Assembly: GCA_035577545.1 (NCBI GenBank)
Contig: DATLVI010000015.1
Coordinates: 57,427 to 121,426 of the forward strand
DNA: 64,000 nt
Source: Verrucomicrobiia bacterium
Lineage (GTDB): Bacteria > Verrucomicrobiota > Verrucomicrobiia > Palsa-1439
Direction: 5' to 3'
Shown: one piece after another, positions 28,051 to 35,974 of the stretch
Layout: each line of letters begins with the position of its first letter
How positions within the stretch are numbered: position 1 is the stretch's first letter
Translations under genes and position numbers: made by a program
The notes under the pieces: generated by a model
The model's input: only the letters and a program-made list of their open reading frames with translations
Told to the model about the DNA's origin: nothing
Databases searched by the model: none

Positions 28051-29307
28051 ATGAATACTCCGCCTGTCTACGACACGATCATCATCGGTGGCGGCCCCGG
28101 CGGCAGCACCGCGGGCGCATTCCTGGCGAAGGCGGGGCAGCGCGTGCTCCTGCTGGAGCGCGAGGTCTTTCCACGGTTCCATATCGGCGAATCACTCCTG
28201 CCATTCGGGAACGACGTGCTCAAGGAAACCGGTGCGTGGCCAAAGGTTGAGGCCGCCGGGTTCCAGCCGAAGTACGGCGCGGAGTTCTTCGTCGGCAACG
28301 GTTCACGCTGGCAGCGGTTCTGGTTCGCGCGCGGCCTGGTACCGGGCTACGGGCAAACATTCCAGGTCGAACGGGCGAAATTCGACCACGTATTGCTCGA
28401 TCATGCCGCTACGTGCGGTTGTGAAGTGCGACAGGGTTGCGCGGCGAAAGAAGTGGCGCATGAAGACGAGGGGTGGCGCGTCACACTGGGCGACGGCGAG
28501 GTGCAGGGACGCTGGCTGATTGACGCGAGCGGGCGTGACACGTTTGTCGGGCGCGCGCTGGGCTTGCCGAAAATCCCCGTGAACATTCCGAAGCGCGTGG
28601 CGGTGTACGCGCATTTCCAGGGCGTGTTCCGCAATCCCGGCGACGCGGAAGGGCATATTACAATCGTGCGGCTAAGAGACGGATGGTTCTGGTTGATCCC
28701 GCTGGCGGGCGGAAAGACGTCGGTCGGCATGGTACGGATGCTCGACGACCTGAAACAGTTCGGCGGCTCGGTCGAAGAATGGTTCGCGAAAACGGTTGCG
28801 GAGAGCAGTGAGCTGTCGCGGCGTATGAAGGACGCGCAGCAGATTGGGGAGTTCTACAAGACTTCCGACTACAGCTATCGCTACGCGCAACTCGCCACGG
28901 ACCGCGCGATTTTAATTGGCGATGCCGGCGGATTCATCGACCCTATTTTTTCGTCGGGTGTTCACATCGCCACAAAGTCGGGGCAATGGGCGACAGAGTT
29001 GATCTTGCGCGCCGACACCCGGAAGCGTTCCCTGACCACGAGTGAGCAGCGGCGTTATACGAGGGAAATGCATCGATTTATGGGCATTTATCGCAACATG
29101 ATCCTGATGTATTACGATAACCGGGCCTTTGAGGTGTTCATGCATCCGCGCAACCGCTTCCGCATGGTCCAGACGGTGAACTCGATCCTCGCGGGGAACA
29201 TGCGCCGCTCTTTTGACATGTGGTGGCGGGTGAAACTCTTTCGATTGATCTGCGCGATTCATCGTCGCGTGCCGATCGTGCCGCGACTGGATTACACTGA
29301 GACTTGA
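28051..29307 (+). CDS. FAD-dependent oxidoreductase, halogenase-like
   Basis: 418 residues from ATG 28051. FAD site TIIIGGGPGGSTAGAFLAKA, the group's FHIGESLLP, and the C-terminal FAD segment LIGDAGGFIDPIFSSGVHIA. A WxWxIP-type sequence (DGWFWLIPLA) is present, as in flavin-dependent halogenases, and a Lys lies in FQPKYGAEFF where halogenases have their catalytic Lys. Relatives occur in aryl-polyene, flexirubin and dialkylresorcinol clusters, where their reaction is not always halogenation. It could halogenate, hydroxylate or desaturate an ACP-bound chain; sequence alone does not decide. Starts 11 nt after the ACP gene. Confidence 0.85.
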   Translation: MNTPPVYDTIIIGGGPGGSTAGAFLAKAGQRVLLLEREVFPRFHIGESLLPFGNDVLKETGAWPKVEAAGFQPKYGAEFFVGNGSRWQRFWFARGLVPGYGQTFQVERAKFDHVLLDHAATCGCEVRQGCAAKEVAHEDEGWRVTLGDGEVQGRWLIDASGRDTFVGRALGLPKIPVNIPKRVAVYAHFQGVFRNPGDAEGHITIVRLRDGWFWLIPLAGGKTSVGMVRMLDDLKQFGGSVEEWFAKTVAESSELSRRMKDAQQIGEFYKTSDYSYRYAQLATDRAILIGDAGGFIDPIFSSGVHIATKSGQWATELILRADTRKRSLTTSEQRRYTREMHRFMGIYRNMILMYYDNRAFEVFMHPRNRFRMVQTVNSILAGNMRRSFDMWWRVKLFRLICAIHRRVPIVPRLDYTET

Positions 29308-30212
29308 AACCCCATTACTCGCAAACATTTTACCGGGCCTTTTGGTTCAATGCCGGTGTTGTGTTCGCGCGGATTCTTGGGGTCAAGGGCGCGCGCATCG
29401 TGAGCCGCGCGCTGGCGGAAATCTATCGGCTGACGCATCCGCAGGCGCAAACGGCTGTGCGTGAGAATCTCGCCCTGCTCTGCGGGCCGCAACTGCGTGA
29501 ACAAACCGTCCGTCGCACGTTCCGCAACTTTGGCGCAACGCTCGCCGATTACTTCCAGCTGGGCGCGGGAGACAAACCGCACGCACTGGCGCTGATCGAG
29601 TCGCGCCGCGGGTTCGAGCATATCCAGGGTGCGCTTGCCGACGGTAAGGGCGCGTTGCTGGTGACGGTGCACACGGGGTTGTTTGAACTTGGTGGCGTGT
29701 TGATGGAGGAGTTTCGGCTGCCGCTGGTCGTGCTGTCACTGCCGGAACCAAGCGCGGCGTTGAATCGCTGGCGGGCTGCCTACCGCCAGGGCTGGGGCGC
29801 GGAAACCTTGGAGGTCGGCACGGACCAATTTAGTTTCGTCGACATCTCGCGTCAGCTTGCGCAGGGCAAGTGCGTCGCGATGCTTATGGATCGACCGCAT
29901 GGCAATGGGGACGTGGTCTTCGCGGATTTTCCGCATGGCCGCGTGCCGTTTTCGACCGGCCCTGTGTGGCTCAGTTTGTTGACGGGCGCGCCGCTGGTAG
30001 CGGTGAACATGCTGGCGACGGGGTCGGGCAACTATGCGCTGGAAGCACTACCGCCCCTGCGCTGGCAATGGCGCGGGCCCGACCGGGCCGCGACCGTTCG
30101 CGAGTACACCCTTGAACTTGCCAGTCATTTTCGTGAACCGTTATGCAATCATCCCGATCAATGGTATCAATTTGTGCCGCTATCGCGGCTTTACTCCTCG
30201 GCATCAGCCTGA
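29304..30212 (+). CDS. LpxL/HtrB-type lysophospholipid acyltransferase
   Basis: 302 residues from TTG 29304, which overlaps the previous stop (TTGA). One hydrophobic N-terminal segment (about 8-28), then the acyltransferase core with the His-x4-Glu motif in TVHTGLFELGG, MLMDRPHGNGD, and the family's end NHPDQWYQF. LpxL enzymes move acyl groups from acyl-ACP onto lipid A or similar acceptors at the inner membrane. In aryl-polyene clusters a homologue attaches the finished chain to its lipid anchor, a likely role here. The last 70 nt also encode the N-terminus of the LolA-like gene in another frame. Confidence 0.82.
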   Translation: MKPHYSQTFYRAFWFNAGVVFARILGVKGARIVSRALAEIYRLTHPQAQTAVRENLALLCGPQLREQTVRRTFRNFGATLADYFQLGAGDKPHALALIESRRGFEHIQGALADGKGALLVTVHTGLFELGGVLMEEFRLPLVVLSLPEPSAALNRWRAAYRQGWGAETLEVGTDQFSFVDISRQLAQGKCVAMLMDRPHGNGDVVFADFPHGRVPFSTGPVWLSLLTGAPLVAVNMLATGSGNYALEALPPLRWQWRGPDRAATVREYTLELASHFREPLCNHPDQWYQFVPLSRLYSSASA

Positions 30213-30787
30213 CCGCGGCCCGCGCGGACACGAACGCCGACGCGTTTGTCGCGCACCAGGCGGCCACAACGACGTTCGAGGCCGACTTGCGACAGACGTT
30301 TCACTGGAGTTTTCCGCGAAAACATGTCGAGAGCCTTGGGTACATCTGCTACCGGGCGCCGGACTCGCTTGCGATTGTTCTCACCAATCCCGCACCCGAA
30401 CTGGTCCTCGTGCGCGGGGACGACCTCTACATTCAGCGGGACAAAAAAGCGCTGGCGAAGTACAAGTTGGAGGTGCACAACGGCAAACCAACGCAGAACG
30501 TGCAGTTTCTATTGAGTTTCTTCCAGAACGGCTGCACCAATTTCGCCGGACTTTTTGACGCCACCGTTGCGCGGACCGGAGACGCAGAGACGGTCACACT
30601 TTTGCCAAAACATCCCGGACGGATGTTTCCGCTACGGTCCGTGGAAAACGTCATTGGCTGGCCTTCGTTTGACGTGCGCTCGATGCGCATCGGCCTGATT
30701 TGGGACAGCTACATTACGTATGAGTTTCACAATCCCCGCCGCAACCAGCCGCTCGCTCCCAGTATCTTCGAGGTGCCGAAACAATGA
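30143..30787 (+). CDS. LolA-like outer-membrane lipoprotein carrier
   Basis: 214 residues from ATG 30143; ATG 30161 is an alternative. Signal peptide MQSSRSMVSICAAIAALLLG to about residue 28 (AARA-DT). The mature part has the incomplete beta-barrel pattern of LolA-type carriers: TTTFEADLRQTFHWSFPRK, RAPDSLAIVLTNPAPELVL, and DLYIQRDKKALAKY. Relatives sit in aryl-polyene and dialkylresorcinol clusters, where they are thought to move the lipid-like product across the periplasm. Its start lies 70 nt inside the acyltransferase gene, a long overlap, and its end overlaps the next start by 4 nt. Confidence 0.75.
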   Translation: MQSSRSMVSICAAIAALLLGISLTAARADTNADAFVAHQAATTTFEADLRQTFHWSFPRKHVESLGYICYRAPDSLAIVLTNPAPELVLVRGDDLYIQRDKKALAKYKLEVHNGKPTQNVQFLLSFFQNGCTNFAGLFDATVARTGDAETVTLLPKHPGRMFPLRSVENVIGWPSFDVRSMRIGLIWDSYITYEFHNPRRNQPLAPSIFEVPKQ

Positions 30788-31185
30788 GTTTGACGCCGCA
30801 TGGCCCGGGTTTTTCGTTCCTTGATTCGTTCGAGATTATCGATCCACAGAAACGCGGTCGCGGTCGCAAATGGCTCGACCCGTCGTCGCCATTTTTCGCC
30901 GATCATTTCCCCGGCAGCCCGTTGATGCCCGGTGTGCTGCTCATCGAGTGTGCCGCGCAGGCGGCGGGCGTGCTGTGGCAGGCATCCGGTGGGGCCTATC
31001 TCGTCGCCGTGAGCCAGTTTCGCTTTCGCAAGCCGGTCTTGCCGGATCAAACATTGGACATCGAAGTGACGCTGGAGAAGGAACTCGGCGGGTTCGCGCA
31101 ATTCGACGCTGTCTTGCGCGTCGGCCCGACGGTAGTGACTCAGGGCAAATTGACGCTGAGCCGGGCCCTTAGCTCAGCGGTGTGA
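30784..31185 (+). CDS. FabZ-like 3-hydroxyacyl-ACP dehydratase (hotdog fold)
   Basis: 133 residues. Hotdog-fold dehydratase with the FabZ/FabA pattern: His41 in FFADHFPGSPLMPG and Glu55 in VLLIECAAQAAG, the same 14-residue spacing as the catalytic His/Glu of FabZ. The closing strands include QFRFRKPVLPDQTLDIEVTLE. It should remove water from a 3-hydroxyacyl-ACP to give the trans-2-enoyl product, as polyene assembly needs. A dedicated ketoreductase is not in the cluster. It is last in the plus-strand run and overlaps the end of the convergent ligase gene by 46 nt. Confidence 0.85.
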   Translation: MSLTPHGPGFSFLDSFEIIDPQKRGRGRKWLDPSSPFFADHFPGSPLMPGVLLIECAAQAAGVLWQASGGAYLVAVSQFRFRKPVLPDQTLDIEVTLEKELGGFAQFDAVLRVGPTVVTQGKLTLSRALSSAV

Positions 31186-32387
31186 AGTTTACCGCGGTCG
31201 GTTCTTGGAAGGGCGGGGGCGAGGATCCAGGTTTTGGGAAGTTTCCAGGCGGACAAGCTATGTAGCAATTCTTGCTCGATGTCAGGGCGGGGACGCTTGG
31301 TCTCGACGGCGGCGGCGAGGTAGTCGTTGCCGCGTTTGTCCTGTAGAACGGCGACCCAGGCATCGCTGATACCGCGGAGTTCGCGCAGGGCGCGCTCGAT
31401 TTCCGCCGGGGCCACTTTTTTGCCGCCGACATTGGCCACTTCCCCGACGCGACCGAGCAAGCGCAATTCGCCATAACGATTCCACTCGCCCAAATCGGGC
31501 AGCGTGGCGTTGCCCGCCGGGCTGCTCACCGCGACGCGGCCATCTCGACGAATCCGCACCTTCACACCAACCAACGGTTTGCCGACGCTGCGGCCCTTGA
31601 GTGTCGCGTTCCCGTTGCGGTCGTAGCAGATGCCGCCGGTTTCGGACGAGCCGTAGAAATTGTGGATCTTGATACCGTAACGCTGGTGGAATTGTCGCGC
31701 CACTTCCGCAGACAACGGCGCACCCGCGGAAATCACCAACCGCAGACTCGGGGGTTTGATCGCGCCTTCCAATTGCGCCAGCGCACGCAGGATCGCGGGA
31801 ACGGTCGGCAAGACGGTAACTTGGTGCTCCTTGATCAAGCGCAGGATTTGGCGCGGGACGAACGCCTGCGCGCAAACGACTGCCGTCCCCTGCAACAACA
31901 AGGGCATGACAAGATTACCCAATCCATACGAATGACCGAGCGGAATGATGGCGAGGTTGCGGTCGGCAGGGAGAAGGCCCATGGTGTGGATGATGTGTTC
32001 GCCGTCCGCCCGCAGATTGGGGGCTGAACAGAGAATATGCTTCAGATCGCCGGTCGTACCCGAGGTGAGTTTCACGCAGCAGACCGGGGACTTTGAGCGC
32101 GGGCCGAGACGGCGAATGGTTTCGCGTTGTATTTCCGGGGGCAGCGAAACATCGAGCGGAACAGCGGCAGCGTCGATCTTCTGGATGGCAAGGAAGGTCG
32201 CAAGCCACAAGGCGCCGTTGGGCTGGCAGATGGGCACGTAGGGGCCGCGGAACATCGTGGCGACATGCTCGGCTTCCGCAGTGAGCTGGGTCGCGGTCCA
32301 CGCCCGGCCGGTGTCCGCATCGATCACCACTGGTTTTTCGGCGCAGCGAGCGGCGGTGTCCTGCCACAATGACCACAGCGAGGTCAT
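31140..32387 (-). CDS. AMP-dependent acyl/aryl-CoA (or ACP) ligase
   Basis: 415 residues, about 100 shorter than usual acyl-CoA ligases. ANL-family motifs: P-loop KLTSGTTGDLKHI, YGSSETGG, GEWNRYGELRLLGR with the hinge, and the catalytic Lys in TDRGKLHTAELRA. It activates a carboxylic acid as AMP ester and loads it on CoA or ACP. In aryl-polyene clusters a ligase of this kind loads the aromatic starter; 4-hydroxybenzoate is one option, but specificity cannot be read here. It overlaps the end of the antiporter gene upstream (4 nt, ATGA) and the convergent dehydratase gene downstream. Confidence 0.87.
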   Translation of the reverse strand: MTSLWSLWQDTAARCAEKPVVIDADTGRAWTATQLTAEAEHVATMFRGPYVPICQPNGALWLATFLAIQKIDAAAVPLDVSLPPEIQRETIRRLGPRSKSPVCCVKLTSGTTGDLKHILCSAPNLRADGEHIIHTMGLLPADRNLAIIPLGHSYGLGNLVMPLLLQGTAVVCAQAFVPRQILRLIKEHQVTVLPTVPAILRALAQLEGAIKPPSLRLVISAGAPLSAEVARQFHQRYGIKIHNFYGSSETGGICYDRNGNATLKGRSVGKPLVGVKVRIRRDGRVAVSSPAGNATLPDLGEWNRYGELRLLGRVGEVANVGGKKVAPAEIERALRELRGISDAWVAVLQDKRGNDYLAAAVETKRPRPDIEQELLHSLSAWKLPKTWILAPALPRTDRGKLHTAELRARLSVNLP

Positions 32388-33685
32388 ACGTCGGGGCGCA
32401 ACTCGTATTTATACCCGATCTTCCCGAAATAGATCCGCAGAAACGGCGCGGTAATCACGGTGCTGAAAATGGCCATGAGCACCAGCATGGTAAACACATT
32501 TGGCGGGATGACGCCGAGATCGAAGCCGACATTGATTACGACCAGTTCCATGAGCGCGCGGGTGTTCATCATGATGCCGAGGCAACCGGAATCCGCCCAG
32601 CTCAAACCGCAGAACCGCGCGGCCAGTGAACAACCGAAGAACTTGCCGAACGTGGCTCCGCCGATGATGACCAGGCACCAGCCCCAGAGCGCGAGTGAAT
32701 CGAGACCATTTACGTTGGTGCGCAGGCCAGTGAAGGTGAAGAAGATCGGCAGGAAGAAAACGGAGACGAAATGGGACACGGTTCTTTTCCACGCGGCGAC
32801 GAATTCGGGATGATCGTGCAAGAGCATGCCCAGGACGAATCCGCCGAAAATGACGAAGACACCGAGGGAATAGGTGATCAGGCCGTAAACGAAAATCAAA
32901 CCGATCATGATGGCCATGAGATCATGTGGGAGAAATTCGTTGGCCGGCTTGTAGGCGTCCACCATTTTTTTTAACAGAGGACGGACGATGAAGAGGCTGA
33001 TCAACAGGAAGGCGGCCAGCAGCGCAAGTTTGAGAGCGAAGGTCTGCAGGGAGAACTCGGAAACTGTCAGGGCGCTAACAATCGCCAGTAACGTCCAGCC
33101 GGTTACGTCATCCATTGCCGCGGCAGTGATGGCGATGGCGCCGATACGGGTTTTCGTAATCCCCAATTCCATCATGATCCGCCCCAGAATCGGTATGGCG
33201 GTGATGGACATCGCCACGGCGAGGAATAACCGATAACCCAGCGGGTTGATCTCCGGGGCCAGAGACGCATGTGACCAGTCGCCGATGAACCATCCCAGCG
33301 CGAATGGCAGCACGATCCCCGCTGCCGAAACGCTGAACACCGCGGCCCGGGTTTTCTTATCGCGGAGATGACTGAAGTCGAATTCCAAGCCGATTTGGAA
33401 CATCAGTAGCGCGAGCCCAACCTGGCTGAGGATGATCATGGGCACCGGTGAAATTGATTTGAAGACGAAGTCGAACTGCGCGGGGAACAATCGTCCAAAT
33501 AACGATGGCCCCAAAACCAAGCCGCCGACGATCTCGCCGACCACGCGGGGTTGTCCGAGCAGTCGCGCGATTTTTGCGGCCAGACGGGCGGCGGCGAGAA
33601 TGACAAGCAGCTCGACCAGTGTGAAAGAAACGAGTTTTTCCGTTTCGTGGACGGAGGAGGTAGCGGCGGCGAGGAGCAGAGTCAT
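32384..33685 (-). CDS. Monovalent cation/proton antiporter, CPA2 family
   Basis: 433 residues from ATG 33685. About 12 membrane helices of the Na+/H+ exchanger fold. Family segments: RLLGQPRVVGEIVGGLVLGPSL, LLMFQIGLEFD, SITAIPILGRIMMELGI, and an acidic transport pair in the helix AAAMDDVTGW (Asp-Asp). It ends after the last helix without the KTN/TrkA-N domain of KefB/C, so it resembles NapA/GerN-type antiporters. It sits between the radical SAM gene (1 nt gap) and the ligase gene (4-nt overlap). Its link to the pathway may be only operon membership. Confidence 0.88.
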   Translation of the reverse strand: MTLLLAAATSSVHETEKLVSFTLVELLVILAAARLAAKIARLLGQPRVVGEIVGGLVLGPSLFGRLFPAQFDFVFKSISPVPMIILSQVGLALLMFQIGLEFDFSHLRDKKTRAAVFSVSAAGIVLPFALGWFIGDWSHASLAPEINPLGYRLFLAVAMSITAIPILGRIMMELGITKTRIGAIAITAAAMDDVTGWTLLAIVSALTVSEFSLQTFALKLALLAAFLLISLFIVRPLLKKMVDAYKPANEFLPHDLMAIMIGLIFVYGLITYSLGVFVIFGGFVLGMLLHDHPEFVAAWKRTVSHFVSVFFLPIFFTFTGLRTNVNGLDSLALWGWCLVIIGGATFGKFFGCSLAARFCGLSWADSGCLGIMMNTRALMELVVINVGFDLGVIPPNVFTMLVLMAIFSTVITAPFLRIYFGKIGYKYELRPDV

Positions 33686-33686
33686 G

Positions 33687-34709
33687 TCAGGAAACAGGCG
33701 CGGTGGAGGCGCCGTTGCGTAGATGTTTGGCGATGCCGATGCGGCTGACCTGACAGCCGGCCTGTTCGATGGCCGACAGTACGCGCTCTTCATCCATAAT
33801 AACGCGGTCGCGTTTATAAATCGGATAGTCGGCACGGACGGTACGGGGCGTAAAGTTGATCGTGGCGAGGTTGGCCCCCGCCTGGAAGGCGCGCACGTAG
33901 CCGTTTGCGGACACCAGTTTCATCGCGCTGACGGCGGGGATGAGCCAGTGGGGCGCGGCCAGCCGCATCCAGGCCAGGCAATTCAAGGTTTGCTCGATGG
34001 GCCCATTTGCCGCATCGGAAAAGGGTGTTTGTTCCCCGGCAACGAACGGGCTAACACTGCCACCCGCCAGCGGCAGCGTGGTCAAAAACTGCAACGACTG
34101 CTCCAAGAGCGCGTTGGTTTGTCCCGGCAATCCCACGATCAATCCCGAGGAGACTTTCCAGCCTGTGTTCGCAAGATAGCGGATGGCTTCGATACGGTCG
34201 GCCAGTGTTCCCGGGGCTTCAATGAGACGGTAATGCTGGGCATCGCCGGTTTCGATTTTCAAGACGTAGTAATCGCCGCCGGCGTCACGGAGTTCGTCAT
34301 ATTCGCGCGGCGTCAGCGTGCCGAGGCAGAGGGTGATACCGAGATCGGTGTGCCGCCGCAACTCGCGCACCAATGGCAGCACAACTTCACGCACGGCCAC
34401 GGGATCTTCCCCGGCCTGGATGTCGATGTCAGTGATGGAAGCGGGCCGGTGGTGGATGATCAAGTCGGCAAGCTTGTCGGCCGCGAGCCGGTAGCGCACC
34501 AGAGCATGGTTGTCGCGCCGCATGCCGCAGTAATGGCAATTCTGGCGACAGTAGTTCGATACTTCCACCACGCCGCGCACAAACACGCGGCGACCGAAGA
34601 CCGCGTCCCGCGCCGCAGCTGCGCGCTGATGGAACGCCTGCTGCGCGCCGTCGGTACCGTTCAACCAACAAAAATCTTGTCGGGTCTCACCCATTGACGG
34701 GGACAACAT
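33687..34709 (-). CDS. HydE-like radical SAM protein (BioB/ThiH superfamily)
   Basis: 340 residues. Radical SAM cluster site Cys54-x3-Cys58-x2-Cys61 in SNYCRQNCHYCGMRRDN. This is the SNYCRxNCxYCGxRxxN signature of HydE, the [FeFe]-hydrogenase maturase, and of BioB-like relatives. The rest fits a TIM-barrel: DIDIQAGEDPVAVREVV, LCLGTLTPREYDELRDAG, GLIVGLPGQTNALLEQS, and the C-terminal SAMKLVSANGYVRAFQAGAN. No hydrogenase, hydF or hydG lies in the window, so the true substrate is open. It is first in an operon with the antiporter and the ligase of the lipid cluster. Confidence 0.82.
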   Translation of the reverse strand: MLSPSMGETRQDFCWLNGTDGAQQAFHQRAAAARDAVFGRRVFVRGVVEVSNYCRQNCHYCGMRRDNHALVRYRLAADKLADLIIHHRPASITDIDIQAGEDPVAVREVVLPLVRELRRHTDLGITLCLGTLTPREYDELRDAGGDYYVLKIETGDAQHYRLIEAPGTLADRIEAIRYLANTGWKVSSGLIVGLPGQTNALLEQSLQFLTTLPLAGGSVSPFVAGEQTPFSDAANGPIEQTLNCLAWMRLAAPHWLIPAVSAMKLVSANGYVRAFQAGANLATINFTPRTVRADYPIYKRDRVIMDEERVLSAIEQAGCQVSRIGIAKHLRNGASTAPVS

Positions 34710-34757
34710 AATATGGAATGAGGAACAAACTCAACCTCGACTTCCAGGATGGGCAAA

Positions 34758-35321
34758 TCAATAGAGCCAGGGCACCAACCGCTTCGTAGAACGACAATAG
34801 ACCTCGTATTCCCGCCCGAAACGCTGCCGTAGGGCGCTCTCTTCAACGCGAATCCGGTAGAGAAACGCGCCGAGGATGGGGAGGAAGACGATCAGTAAGG
34901 AGAGCCAATTACACATCCCGAGACCGACGCCAAAAAAGCCAATCAAGGCTCCCAGGTACGATGGATGGCGAACGTGCGCGTAGAGGCCGCGCCGGATGAG
35001 TCGGTGATCGCTGAGGATGGTTACGCGGACGGTGAAGAATTTTTTGAGGGTGAGAATGGCTGTCAATCGGATGGCTCCCCCGACGACGACCAGCAACGTG
35101 GCCGCCGCCAGCAACACCCGCTTGTGCTCATGCCAATCACCAGGGCCGAGCTTTTGCACGATGGAGGCTGTAAGAATGGAAAGCAGTAACGTGATCCAAA
35201 TGGCGCCGAGAGAAGCCCGGTCCAGGCCTTGGGCACGAATCCCCCCGGCGATCCTGATCCCAACGAATTCCGTGATGAACCAGAAGAGGCAAACAAGGGC
35301 ATATACTTGAGCCAACGACAT
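34758..35321 (-). CDS. Isoprenylcysteine carboxyl methyltransferase family membrane protein
   Basis: 187 residues from ATG 35321; the frame extends 21 residues upstream without membrane character. About five membrane helices. Signature of the ICMT/PEMT group: GLYAHVRHPSYLGALIGFFGVGL, and the end RIRVEESALRQRFGREYEVYCRSTKRLVPWL, where the E-E and Y-x-x-Y residues line the SAM site. Bacterial members methylate small lipids or isoprenoid-type substrates; most are unassigned. It is followed, 49 nt from its stop, by the HydE-like gene on the same strand, but no operon is evident. Confidence 0.82.
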   Translation of the reverse strand: MSLAQVYALVCLFWFITEFVGIRIAGGIRAQGLDRASLGAIWITLLLSILTASIVQKLGPGDWHEHKRVLLAAATLLVVVGGAIRLTAILTLKKFFTVRVTILSDHRLIRRGLYAHVRHPSYLGALIGFFGVGLGMCNWLSLLIVFLPILGAFLYRIRVEESALRQRFGREYEVYCRSTKRLVPWLY

Positions 35322-35408
35322 GCTGATTGAGGAATTGCCAGAAAATCGGGCCTGCGGCAAGCGCAGACGACCGGGAGACGACACGGGCGAGGCGGGAATG
35401 CCGGTTGA

Positions 35409-35843
35409 TTACGCCTGAGGACTCAGTACGCGCCCGGAGGGTTTGCCCACAAGCTGGCCGATGATTTTTAATGCCTCGTCAATTCGGAAGGGCTTATGGA
35501 TGAAGGCGTCGATCGGATACTGCTTCATGATTCGGCGAAGATGCATTTCCTCCGCACCCGAGAAGAGAACGACCTTGATGTCCGGATTCAACTTTCGCAG
35601 ATGCTGGACGGTCTGACCGCCATCGAGCGTGGGCATGAAGTAATCCAAGAGCACGAGGTCGGCGTAATGCGTGTTCCATGCGAATTTTTCCAGCGCCCGC
35701 AAGGGATTCAAGGCGATCTCAACCGTGCAACCGGGACGCTGCAACACTTCTTTGACAAGGGTGGAATTGATGCTGTCATCATCGATGATCAGAATGCGGA
35801 TATCTTTCTGGCCGGCTTCACCAGTCGGTTCGCAATATGACAT
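35409..35843 (-). CDS. Stand-alone response-regulator receiver domain
   Basis: 144 residues from ATG 35843, chosen because AAGGA lies 5 nt upstream; ATG 35855 and longer frames are possible. CheY-like receiver: acidic pocket in ILIIDDDSIN, phospho-acceptor Asp in VLLDYFMPTLDGG, Ser in VVLFSGAEEM, Lys in AFIHKPFRID. No output domain. The closing peptide (GKPSGRVLSPQA) is short. No histidine kinase gene adjoins it, so partners are elsewhere. Confidence 0.9.
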   Translation of the reverse strand: MSYCEPTGEAGQKDIRILIIDDDSINSTLVKEVLQRPGCTVEIALNPLRALEKFAWNTHYADLVLLDYFMPTLDGGQTVQHLRKLNPDIKVVLFSGAEEMHLRRIMKQYPIDAFIHKPFRIDEALKIIGQLVGKPSGRVLSPQA

Positions 35844-35974
35844 AGATTCCTTCATGCGAATTTGGTTTAATTGAAGCAGGCTGCATGCCATTTGGCATCC
35901 TGCGCTGCAATGACATCCAAGTATTAACACGCTTCCGGGTCGACTCCGCCTAGAACGGGTGGGGGCCGCGGGGA

